From NCBI GenBank assembly GCA_003168315.1, contig PMSP01000108.1, forward strand, positions 1 through 8,122: a stretch of DNA of 8,122 nt, read 5' to 3'. The notes under the pieces were generated by a model, which had not been told where the DNA came from, made no database searches, and was given only the letters and a program-made list of their open reading frames with translations. This DNA is from Opitutaceae bacterium (GTDB lineage: Bacteria; Verrucomicrobiota; Verrucomicrobiia; Opitutales; Opitutaceae). This document shows, piece after piece, positions 1 to 5,836 of the stretch (its first letter is position 1; each line of letters opens with the position of its first letter). The translations under genes were made by a program, and so were the position numbers.

Positions 1-283
1 GAACGCCGACTCCTGGGCCGCCACGGCGTCGCCTTCCCGCCTCGATCGCCTTGCCGCGCGGGCTGATAGAAAGCCTGCGCCGATCGTAAGGAAGCTTTTT
101 GGGACGACTGGCATACCTGCACCTGCGGCACAAAAGCAGCGTACGGTTGTCGCCAGCCGCAAGAGAATTCAGGCCGCCGGGGTGAAGTTGTGCCGTTTTC
201 GCCTCTCTGTAAAAACGGGGTTTCGGGGTGCCTGGAGAGGGGCGCCCCCGACCTGAAACGCTGGCATTGCCCCGCAAAACCGT
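1..283. other. Left-edge region without a supportable gene
   Basis: No reading frame here can be assigned to a family. The frame of the downstream pseudouridine synthase is open from base 2 to a TGA at 254-256, but codon use beyond the first twenty codons or so does not look like a high-GC coding sequence and the translation is not recognised. The other two plus frames close at 64-66 and 87-89, so the tail of a plus-strand gene could end in either. Part of a minus-strand gene is also possible. A 7-bp inverted repeat (arms 193-199 and 212-218, 12-nt loop) sits about 65 nt before the pseudouridine synthase start. A GC palindrome lies near 239-248. Confidence 0.4.
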
Positions 284-1114
284 TTGGATCGGCTCCTGCG
301 CGCCCCCCCATTGAGCTTCCCGGACATCCTTCTTGAGGACGAATTCCTCGTGGCCTTCGACAAGCCGGCCGGCCTTCCCGTGGCCCCGGGCCGCTCGGAG
401 AAGGCGCGCGCGACGCTGATGGGGCTCACCCGGGGGCGCTTTGGCCAGTCGCTGGCGAATGTCCACCGGCTGGACACCGAGGCGAGCGGGGTCGTCCTGT
501 GCGCGCGGACTAAGGCCGCCCTGGACCACCTGAGCGGCCAGTTCCAGTCGAAGAGCGTGCGGAAGGTGCACCTGGCCCTCGTTGCCATGGGGCTGCCCGG
601 GGACGCGCCGCACCCCGGGGCGCCCGGCCGCGACCCATCGGGTTCGCTCCCCCTGGAATTCACGGTGGACCTCGCTCTTGGCGAGGACGAGGCGAACCCG
701 GGCCGGGTCCACGTGTTCAGGAAGCGCGGCGGAAAGCCGGCGACGACGGAATTCCGGGTCCTTGAGTCCTTCGGGCGGTTTGCCTGGCTTGAGTGCCGGC
801 CGCTCACGGGCCGCATGCACCAGGTGCGGGCGCACCTGGCCGCCGTTGGCGCCCCGGTGCTGAACGACCCCCTCTACGGGAACCCGGGTTCGGTCCTCCG
901 CCTCTCCGAGCTCAAGCGGGGCTACAAGGGCCGGGACGTTGAGAAGCCGCTCATATCGCGGCTGGCCCTGCACGCGGGGACGCTTGGGTTCGCGCATCCC
1001 CAGACCCTCGGGGCGGTCGAGGTCACGGCGCCGCTCCCGCGGGAGTTCGAGGTCGCCCTCAAGTACCTGAGGAAATTCGGCGGGCCCCTGAAGGCGACGC
1101 GGCTCCCGGCCTAA
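284..1114 (+). CDS. RluA-family RNA pseudouridine synthase
   Basis: Cytoplasmic enzyme that isomerises specific uridines to pseudouridine in rRNA or tRNA; the target cannot be told from sequence. The 276-aa protein opens directly with the catalytic fold (PDILLEDE from residue 13, then DKPAG at 27-30 region) and has no S4 domain, as in the RluA/RluC-like short forms. The motif HRLDTEASG (61-69) carries the catalytic Asp64. The third motif, PLTGRMHQVRAHL, is at 173-185, and the family tail DPLYG is at 195-199. The segment KVHLALV (94-100) has His96 where the family nearly always has an active-site Tyr. The start is TTG: an in-frame TGA lies at 254-256 and no ATG or GTG occurs between it and the conserved domain. 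No Shine-Dalgarno sequence is visible. The gene converges on the DUF2062 gene, with stops overlapping by 4 bp. Confidence 0.93.
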   Translation: MDRLLRAPPLSFPDILLEDEFLVAFDKPAGLPVAPGRSEKARATLMGLTRGRFGQSLANVHRLDTEASGVVLCARTKAALDHLSGQFQSKSVRKVHLALVAMGLPGDAPHPGAPGRDPSGSLPLEFTVDLALGEDEANPGRVHVFRKRGGKPATTEFRVLESFGRFAWLECRPLTGRMHQVRAHLAAVGAPVLNDPLYGNPGSVLRLSELKRGYKGRDVEKPLISRLALHAGTLGFAHPQTLGAVEVTAPLPREFEVALKYLRKFGGPLKATRLPA

Positions 1115-1674
1115 GGAACCGGGTGGACCGGCGGGGGCGACTGCGTCGTTTCCGCCACGACCAGGATGCGGCGGCGGAGCACCTCGCGCAGGACGGGCAG
1201 CGAGACCACGTAGATGACGAGCATCCACAGGGGAGCGATGATGGCCCAGGCCGCGATCGCATGCAGGGCGTCGACGCCGAACCGCTCGAAGAACTTCGTC
1301 GGATCCTCCCAGAAGGTATCCAGCATGTGATGCAGCATCCCGAGGCTCACATGGGTATAGGGCACGCCGAACATCCAGTGCCCCATTCGGAACAGAAAAA
1401 CAATCAGCGGGAAGTGAATCGTGGCGCAGAGCATGTTCACCAGCTGGATGATCGGCTGGTTCAGCTTGAGGAGGACCCCGGCCAGGAGGCAGAGCAGGGT
1501 GGTGGTGCCGAAGATCGGGAACAGGGCCAGCGCGCTCCCGACCGAGAAGGTGAGGGCTATCTTGGCGGGCGTGATTCCCTGCGTCAGCTGCGCCGCAATG
1601 GGATCGATCACGTGGCGCTGCCACGGCGTGAGCTCGGGGGCGCCTAGGTCCGGCTGGGGGGATTCGTTGGCCAA
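1111..1674 (-). CDS. DUF2062 domain membrane protein
   Basis: A 187-aa inner-membrane protein of the DUF2062 family; the biochemical role is unknown. The family signature is seen in order: TQGITPAKIALTFSVG (31-46), the PIFGTTTLL hinge (53-61), KLNQPIIQLVN (70-80), then further hydrophobic stretches around 80-97 and 138-160. This suggests about four membrane segments, a short N-terminal cytoplasmic region and a Pro-rich C-tail (SPPPVHPVP). The start is TTG: in-frame TAA lies four codons upstream (1684-1686), and no ATG occurs before residue 81, beyond the conserved core. The gene lies 38 nt downstream of the desaturase on the same strand, so the two are probably co-transcribed. Its stop TAG overlaps the TAA of the convergent pseudouridine synthase. 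Confidence 0.86.
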   Translation of the reverse strand: MANESPQPDLGAPELTPWQRHVIDPIAAQLTQGITPAKIALTFSVGSALALFPIFGTTTLLCLLAGVLLKLNQPIIQLVNMLCATIHFPLIVFLFRMGHWMFGVPYTHVSLGMLHHMLDTFWEDPTKFFERFGVDALHAIAAWAIIAPLWMLVIYVVSLPVLREVLRRRILVVAETTQSPPPVHPVP

Positions 1675-1681
1675 GGGAAAA

Positions 1682-1685
1682 CCTT
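1682..1685 (-). promoter_or_regulatory. Ribosome binding site supporting the TTG start of the DUF2062 gene
   Basis: On the minus strand AAGG lies 7 nt before the TTG at 1674-1672. Together with the in-frame TAA overlapping it (1684-1686), it supports an unusual TTG initiation codon. Confidence 0.55.
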
Positions 1686-1712
1686 ACGCTGGACTCCGGA
1701 GGGGCTCAAGCG

Positions 1713-2867
1713 TTATGGATCGATTTCCCCCTGCGGGGTTTGTGAAAGTTCAGTGACGTCCCGGTGGCTCTTGTGGCCGTCGGCCCGCTGGGGCAGGGTG
1801 GCATTCGCCGCATTGACCGTGGCTACGGCGATGGCGGCGGCCGCAGGCACGATCCGCTTCAGGGAGGAGTACTCCGGGTGAATGTGCTGGGCCCTGCTTG
1901 CGGCGGCGACCGAGTCATGGTGGTCCGAGTGCGCGCCCTCCGCGAGGACCGAGGCCGGGACGGACTTGAGGCCCCAGATGAGCCCGGTCCACGACAGCCC
2001 CTTCAGGAGGTAGTACGTGATGTCGATCTCCCACCAGAAGAACCCGTTCCGGGTGGCGCTCTGGTAGCGGTGGTGGTTGTTGTGCCAGCCCTCGCCGAGG
2101 GTGATGATCGCCAGGATGAAGCTGTTGCGGGAGTCGTCCTCTGTCTTGTAGCGGCGCCGGCCCATGAGATGCGCCATGGAGTTGATGCAGGAGGTCCCGT
2201 GGAAGAGGGCGGTCGTGCTGATGAAGAACCCCCAGACCAGCATCTGCCAGCCGCTCGTATGGAGCCCGGGGGCGTGCGCCTGGAGGAAGGCGCCCAGCCC
2301 GAATATCGAGAGCGCGAACAGGAGGGGGACGATGGCGTCGAAGCGGTTCAGGAAGACGAGCTCGGGGTAGCGGTCCAGGTCGCGGACCTTCGTGTAGTCC
2401 GTCGGGAAATTGCGCCGGCTCGTGATCCAGCCGATGTGGGACCACCAGAAGCCGTGGACGTGGGGCGAGTGGGCGTCCTCCTCCTCGTCGGAGTGCTGGT
2501 GGTGGTGGCGGTGGTGGTAGGCCCACCAGAGCGGCCCGCGCTGGACGGTCGTCCCGCCGCAGAGGGCCAGGAAAAACTGCATCGGCCGAGATGTGCTGTA
2601 GGTCTTGTGCGAGAAGTACCGGTGGTAGACGCCGGTCACGGTCGCCATCCGCAGGAAATAGAGGATGACCGCCGTCCAGACCGCGAAGGGGCTGGCGCCC
2701 GTCCAGATGACCCCGAGGCAGCCCAGGTGAAGGATGATGAACGGGATGCAGCGGACCCAGTCGACCCTGTCCGGCTCATTGCGAACCGTCTCGGCTCCAG
2801 CGGGGGCGTAGTCGGCGTCGATCCATTGGATGACGGCCGAAAGGGCATGGCTGAGGCGTTTCTGCAT
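1713..2867 (-). CDS. Membrane-bound acyl-CoA (delta-9 type) fatty acid desaturase
   Basis: A di-iron integral-membrane desaturase that introduces a cis double bond into saturated fatty acyl chains, thereby tuning membrane fluidity. All three histidine boxes of the stearoyl-CoA-type family are present: HRYFSH (82-87), HRHHHQHSD (119-127) and HNNHH (262-266, within GEGWHNNHH). Hydrophobic spans lie near 40-56, 60-78, 180-198 and 207-222, giving the usual two-hairpin topology with cytosolic His clusters. The delta-9 position is inferred from family resemblance. There is no cytochrome b5 fusion, so electrons must come from a separate carrier. About 75 residues after the catalytic core (310-384) are not typical of the family and include an Ala-rich hydrophobic stretch (339-358). 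The ATG start has no clear Shine-Dalgarno sequence; a TATAGT hexamer lies about 11 nt before it but has no good -35 partner. The DUF2062 gene follows 38 nt downstream. Confidence 0.95.
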   Translation of the reverse strand: MQKRLSHALSAVIQWIDADYAPAGAETVRNEPDRVDWVRCIPFIILHLGCLGVIWTGASPFAVWTAVILYFLRMATVTGVYHRYFSHKTYSTSRPMQFFLALCGGTTVQRGPLWWAYHHRHHHQHSDEEEDAHSPHVHGFWWSHIGWITSRRNFPTDYTKVRDLDRYPELVFLNRFDAIVPLLFALSIFGLGAFLQAHAPGLHTSGWQMLVWGFFISTTALFHGTSCINSMAHLMGRRRYKTEDDSRNSFILAIITLGEGWHNNHHRYQSATRNGFFWWEIDITYYLLKGLSWTGLIWGLKSVPASVLAEGAHSDHHDSVAAASRAQHIHPEYSSLKRIVPAAAAIAVATVNAANATLPQRADGHKSHRDVTELSQTPQGEIDP

Positions 2868-3011
2868 AGGGTAGGGTACTATAGAAATAAACGATCAACT
2901 ACACATACCCGATGCACCTGCCGCAAGGTTGCATTTGGCTGCTCCCGGAACTGGCTCAAGCGTAGCCGATAGGAATTTACTTATCCGGCCGCGCGGCGGC
3001 CGCGGGGAAGG

Positions 3012-3045
3012 AAAAAGGGCGCCCCCGCGAACGAGGGCGCCCTTT
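3012..3045 (-). terminator. Rho-independent terminator of the TonB-domain gene
   Basis: A perfect 11-bp inverted repeat (arms 3014-3024 and 3035-3045, 10-nt loop) lies 29 nt past the stop of the TonB-domain gene. On the minus strand the stem is followed by a T run (T5CC, complement of 3012-3016). The plus-strand tail is also T-rich but interrupted. It insulates the desaturase from upstream transcription. Confidence 0.88.
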
Positions 3046-3074
3046 GTTGGTGTCTTATTTAGCTGTCCCTGGGA

Positions 3075-3470
3075 TCAGTCAGCGGCGACGAACATGTCCG
3101 TCTTCGCAGACTCAACAACACGGACCGGCAGGATGACCTTCATCGCTATCGGGGCGCCGTTGTGCTGCGCTGGCGTGAAACGCCACTGCTTCACCGCATC
3201 CACCACGGCTTCCGCGAAATCGCGGTCCGAGGCGGACTTGATGTTGATACCCGAGGTGTGGCCCGTCGTGTCGACGACGAACTCCACCTGGACCGCCTGG
3301 CCGATGTCGTATCCGCCGACGTGGGGTGCTACCACGTCGATGGGCACGGGGATATCGTTACCTTTGCGGCACGACTCAATATAGGATTGCTCGAGCGTCT
3401 TCGCCGAGGCGGCGAAGGGCAGGAGCGCTCCCAGACTGAGCAGGAGTGCGAGCTTGTTCTTGTTTTTCAT
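3075..3470 (-). CDS. Small secreted protein with TonB C-terminal domain
   Basis: A 131-aa exported protein. Residues 1-23 form a Sec signal peptide: Lys-rich start, hydrophobic core LALLLSLGALL, and an A-S-A cleavage site before K24. The mature part is essentially one TonB C-terminal domain: a Pro-containing lead-in near 41-49, the strand segment VQVEFVVDTTG (61-70), IKSASDRDFAEAVVDAV (77-93), the hallmark QWRFTPA (95-101), and a final strand GAPIAMKVILPVRV. In true TonB this domain contacts the TonB box of outer-membrane receptors, but here there is no anchoring helix retained after cleavage and no Pro-rich spacer. It therefore cannot be a classical energy transducer, and its role is unknown. 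Upstream AAAGAAAG may act as a weak ribosome site. It ends in a strong terminator, so it is probably transcribed alone. The leader contains a hairpin at 3485-3501. Confidence 0.82.
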   Translation of the reverse strand: MKNKNKLALLLSLGALLPFAASAKTLEQSYIESCRKGNDIPVPIDVVAPHVGGYDIGQAVQVEFVVDTTGHTSGINIKSASDRDFAEAVVDAVKQWRFTPAQHNGAPIAMKVILPVRVVESAKTDMFVAAD

Positions 3471-3578
3471 GGCTTTCTTTCAAACTCCGCGCTGGGCGGA
3501 GAGTTTTGTTTTCTGGCTTATGGTTAAGCGCCCTTTGTCCCCGCAAATGCGGAGGCACCCGCGGGATCAGGGGCGTTC

Positions 3579-3610
3579 TGGCCATGGGCGCCGTAAAGCG
3601 CCCACGGCCA
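3579..3610. repeat. Long imperfect palindrome (12 of 13 pairs) in the leader
   Basis: Arms 3579-3591 and 3598-3610 pair as TGGCC, one A/C mismatch, then TGGGCGC, around a 6-nt loop CGTAAA. It lies between the candidate promoter at 3719-3746 and the TonB-domain gene. There is no T run on either side to make it an obvious terminator, so it could be a regulatory RNA hairpin or a protein-binding site. Confidence 0.6.
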
Positions 3611-3718
3611 AAAGTTTCGTTTTGGGGGAGACCCCAAGCCGGAAAACGGGGCTTCGTGACACTCGCACGGTCACGCCAGCCGGAATCCTTATTATCCCAC
3701 CGGAAGGGGCCGGCCGGG

Positions 3719-3746
3719 ACAGAGATCAAAGAACGTTTGGGAGTTC
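3719..3746 (-). promoter_or_regulatory. Candidate ECF-type promoter of the TonB-domain gene
   Basis: On the minus strand GAACTC (3746-3741), a 17-nt spacer, then TCTGT (3723-3719) resembles the AAC-containing -35 and TCT-type -10 of many ECF promoters (RpoE consensus GAACTT, 16-17 nt, TCTGA). It would give a leader of roughly 240 nt. A similar pattern lies in front of the sigma gene in this window. Short motifs like this occur by chance, so this remains tentative. Confidence 0.28.
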
Positions 3747-3866
3747 CTTGAAAGCAAAGTGCTGACTAAGACGGGGACTAAGCTACTCTTGTTCCAATCA
3801 CTCAAGAGAATAGGTCCGGAAACGGCAAAAGTCACACGTTTGCCACATTCAGCCAGCGACTTACGG

Positions 3867-3897
3867 AAAAAAGGCGGCGTTTACGTATGGGGCCGCC
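3867..3897 (-). terminator. Rho-independent terminator of the sigma/anti-sigma/DUF4097 unit
   Basis: On the minus strand GGCGGC (3897-3892), a 13-nt loop, GCCGCC (3878-3873), then six T residues (complement of 3867-3872). It starts about 40 nt after the DUF4097 stop codon and correctly faces that gene. Confidence 0.82.
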
Positions 3898-3936
3898 CTC
3901 AGTGTCGGGGAAGGTCGTTTCGGACCAGAAAACCGC

Positions 3937-4998
3937 CTAATTGGCCTTCTTGAGGATAATGTCGCCGTTCAGGGTGGCGGCCTGGATGAGGACGCCCCCG
4001 CCATTGAGGGTGCCCGAGACCACCTTTCCGCCCGTCATGGGGGGAAGGGGCGCCATCATGCCGCCCATCTGCGCATGGAGCTCCATGATGCCCTCGTGCA
4101 GCGCGTCCGCCGCCTCTCGGCTGGCGATGGCGGCCTCGTCGGCCGCCTCGCGGATCGAATCCCTCACCTCGGCATGCCAGTCGCCGTCCGAATCCTCCAC
4201 CTTTTCGGCCTTCTCAGGCTTCTCCGGCTTTTCCGGCTTCTCTGGCGTTTCGGCCTTCTCCGGCGGCTCAGCCTGCTCCGCCCTGGACCTCATGTGCGAC
4301 GCGCCCTGGGAGAACTCGGTCTTCGTCACCAGCGCCTTGTCGTCAAAGTTCGTCATGATGACGCCCCGGTGGGTCCGCAGGCGGATGTTGGCCTTCGACT
4401 CCACGGGGAGGTGGATGTTGATCTCGCCGTGCATGGAGGTGAAGGAGAGCGGCCGGGCGTCCGCGAGGGACTTAACCTCCACGTTGATCTCGCCGTTCAT
4501 TGTCTCGACCAGCGCGCCGCCGGAGATGTCGTCCAGCTTCACGTCGCCGCTCATCGTCCGGACGTCGATGTCGCCCGAGAGGTCGGAGCACTCGATGTCC
4601 CCGCGCGCCGAGTTGGCGACGACGATCGAGGTCGAGCGGGGGACCGTGATGTCAAAGTCCGCGGATCCGCCGGTCCATCCGTCGGCGGCGTACTCCAGGG
4701 CCGCGACGTTGTCCTTTTCGGAGAGGACGAAGCCCGCCGAGGCGGAGAGGACGCGCATCCCGTCCTTGCGGGGGGTCGGGCTCTCGTTCGTGCTCTCGGA
4801 CCGGACCGTGATCTCCTTCACGTCGGCGCCGTGGACCGTGACCTCGCCGTGCCAGACCCGGATCTTGAGGGTCCCGGGCTTGGCCGGGTCGGAGAACGCG
4901 ATCTGGCTCGACGACCCGTCGGCGCGCGCGCCGTGGGCCGGCGCGAGCGCCAGCGCGGCTGCCAGTATAAAGGGGGAACAGGCTTGGATGGTTTTCAT
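3937..4998 (-). CDS. Exported DUF4097-type beta-solenoid protein with (Pro-Glu-Lys) linker
   Basis: A 353-aa protein with a signal peptide (hydrophobic 9-20, likely cleavage after the A-R-A at 24-26). Residues about 40-225 repeat short strand-turn units rich in Gly-Asp/Gly-Glu, for example RGDIECSDLSGDIDV, SGDVKLDDISG and NGEINV, typical of DUF4097 parallel beta-solenoids. Then follow a charged (P-E-K)n stretch (246-266), a predicted helix with Glu/Ala-rich repeats (about 273-310), a Met/Pro-rich turn, and a final strand pair (TLNGGGVLIQAATLNGDIIL, 330-349) that looks like solenoid again. DUF4097 proteins have no established biochemistry and often sit beside sigma/anti-sigma pairs. It follows the anti-sigma gene by 29-31 nt on the same strand and ends in a terminator. 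The ATG at 4998 lacks a purine-rich ribosome site and is preceded by an AT-rich run. Periplasmic or surface location is inferred. Confidence 0.85.
   Translation of the reverse strand: MKTIQACSPFILAAALALAPAHGARADGSSSQIAFSDPAKPGTLKIRVWHGEVTVHGADVKEITVRSESTNESPTPRKDGMRVLSASAGFVLSEKDNVAALEYAADGWTGGSADFDITVPRSTSIVVANSARGDIECSDLSGDIDVRTMSGDVKLDDISGGALVETMNGEINVEVKSLADARPLSFTSMHGEINIHLPVESKANIRLRTHRGVIMTNFDDKALVTKTEFSQGASHMRSRAEQAEPPEKAETPEKPEKPEKPEKAEKVEDSDGDWHAEVRDSIREAADEAAIASREAADALHEGIMELHAQMGGMMAPLPPMTGGKVVSGTLNGGGVLIQAATLNGDIILKKAN
4202..4264 (-). repeat. Seven imperfect tandem 9-bp units encoding Pro/Ala-Glu-Lys
   Basis: Seven consecutive 9-bp units (consensus on the plus strand TTCTCCGGC, with scattered differences) lie within the DUF4097 gene and encode the charged P-E-K linker. 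The 9-bp period keeps frame, so copy number can vary between strains without breaking the protein. This is a coding minisatellite, not a CRISPR. Confidence 0.85.
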
Positions 4999-5029
4999 AA
5001 TTAAAAAGGGAGATTGCCGGGTTGGGGGC

Positions 5030-5836
5030 CTAGAGAAGGTCGATGGCGCGGCGCGCGGAGTCGCGGACGTCGGCGTTCGCCTTGTCGTCGGTGGTCAGCT
5101 TCGCCAGCTCGGGCGACGCCTCACGCGCCCTGGCGGCCACGAGGAAGTCGATCATCGAGACCTGGACCAGGGGGTTCGTCTCCCTGGGCAGGCAGGCGAG
5201 GACGCCCGCCCGCACGACCTCCTGGTCGGCATGGGCGTAGAGGGCCGTGAGCGCGTTCAGCCTCACGTTCACGCTCGGGTCGAACGCCATGGAATTGATG
5301 AGCCCGTCGATCACGCGCTCGTCGGGCCTGCGCTCGGTGGCGGCAGTCAGGACGGTCTCCAGGCGGTCGCCGGTCGTCCGCTTCTGGAGGACGGACTGCT
5401 CGACCAGCTGGCCCATCGTGTCGACCCGGGCGCGCAGGTCGGCCAGCTGGCGCTGGGTGGCCGTGCGCTCGCCGAGGACAAACCCGAAGACTACCAGGGC
5501 GGCGAGCCCGACCGCCTGCGCGAGGTAGCGGACCCACGGCTCGCGGCGGGGCGCCGCCGTGCGGGCGGCCGTCCGGATCGACGCGGCCCAGTCCGCCTGG
5601 TTCCGGAGGGTGAGCTTCTCCGTCTCAATGTGGCCCATGACGCTCGCCCGCAGGCGCTGCGAGGGGGTGGGGGTGGGGAGGGTGTCCAGCGCTGCGAGTG
5701 TCTGCCGGAGCGCGGCGTACTCGGCCTGGCATTCGGGGCAGCCCTCGATGTGGGAGCGGACCTCGGCGGCCGCCCTGTCGTCCAGCCTCGCGTCGGCGAG
5801 CTCGGGCATGCGTTCCCTGCAGGATTGGCAGTTCAT
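5030..5836 (-). CDS. Zinc-finger (zf-HC2) anti-sigma factor with membrane span and HEAT-like outer domain
   Basis: A 268-aa membrane protein expected to hold the adjacent ECF sigma factor inactive at the inner membrane. The N-terminal zinc-binding anti-sigma domain has C3-x2-C6 and H29-x3-C33-x2-C36. A cytoplasmic linker follows, then one membrane helix (about 104-122, LAQAVGLAALVVFGFVLG). A short coiled-coil-like segment (125-150) comes next, and residues about 175-268 are helical repeats resembling HEAT units (FDPSVNVRLNALTALY, QEVVRAGVLACL, PLVQVSMIDFLVA, ADVRDSARRAIDLL), predicted outside the cytoplasm. The start is set by the ATG at 5836, which overlaps the sigma TGA as ATGA and has AAGGAA 8 nt upstream. 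The longer open frame reaching further upstream reads through the end of the sigma gene and is rejected. DUF4097 follows about 30 nt downstream. Confidence 0.92.
   Translation of the reverse strand: MNCQSCRERMPELADARLDDRAAAEVRSHIEGCPECQAEYAALRQTLAALDTLPTPTPSQRLRASVMGHIETEKLTLRNQADWAASIRTAARTAAPRREPWVRYLAQAVGLAALVVFGFVLGERTATQRQLADLRARVDTMGQLVEQSVLQKRTTGDRLETVLTAATERRPDERVIDGLINSMAFDPSVNVRLNALTALYAHADQEVVRAGVLACLPRETNPLVQVSMIDFLVAARAREASPELAKLTTDDKANADVRDSARRAIDLL

Larger units (their letters stand above)
3471..3936. other. Hairpin-rich 466-bp intergenic region
   Basis: No convincing gene. Reading frames exist on both strands but their translations are Arg/Pro-rich, unlike any family, and one overlaps the TonB-domain gene. 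The region holds several inverted repeats: arms 3485-3490/3496-3501 just before the TonB-domain ATG; CCGCA/TGCGG at 3541-3552; the long one at 3579-3610; TTGGGG/CCCCAA around 3622-3637; and CGTGAC/GTCACG around 3655-3675. It also has a 7-bp direct repeat GACTAAG at 3764-3770 and 3776-3782. It includes the terminator of the DUF4097 gene and a candidate ECF promoter, so much of it could be a long structured leader of the TonB-domain gene. I recognise no known riboswitch motif. Confidence 0.5.

Noticed and set aside
191..218. Hairpin upstream of the pseudouridine synthase as a terminator
   Set aside because: The stem is AT-containing and short (7 bp), no T run follows on the plus strand, and no gene is known to end there.
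1764..2972. 402-codon open frame on the plus strand
   Set aside because: Antisense to the desaturase, whose three histidine boxes fix the true frame; the translation is Val/Arg/Glu-rich without a fold.
3376..3729. 117-codon minus-strand frame over the TonB-domain start
   Set aside because: It overlaps the signal peptide of a recognised gene in another frame and its residues look like translated noncoding DNA.
3759..3953. 64-codon plus-strand frame in the intergenic region
   Set aside because: GTG start without ribosome site, runs through the terminator hairpin and into the DUF4097 3' end.
4202..4264. Short regular repeats as a possible CRISPR array
   Set aside because: Nine-bp contiguous units without spacers, inside a gene and in frame.
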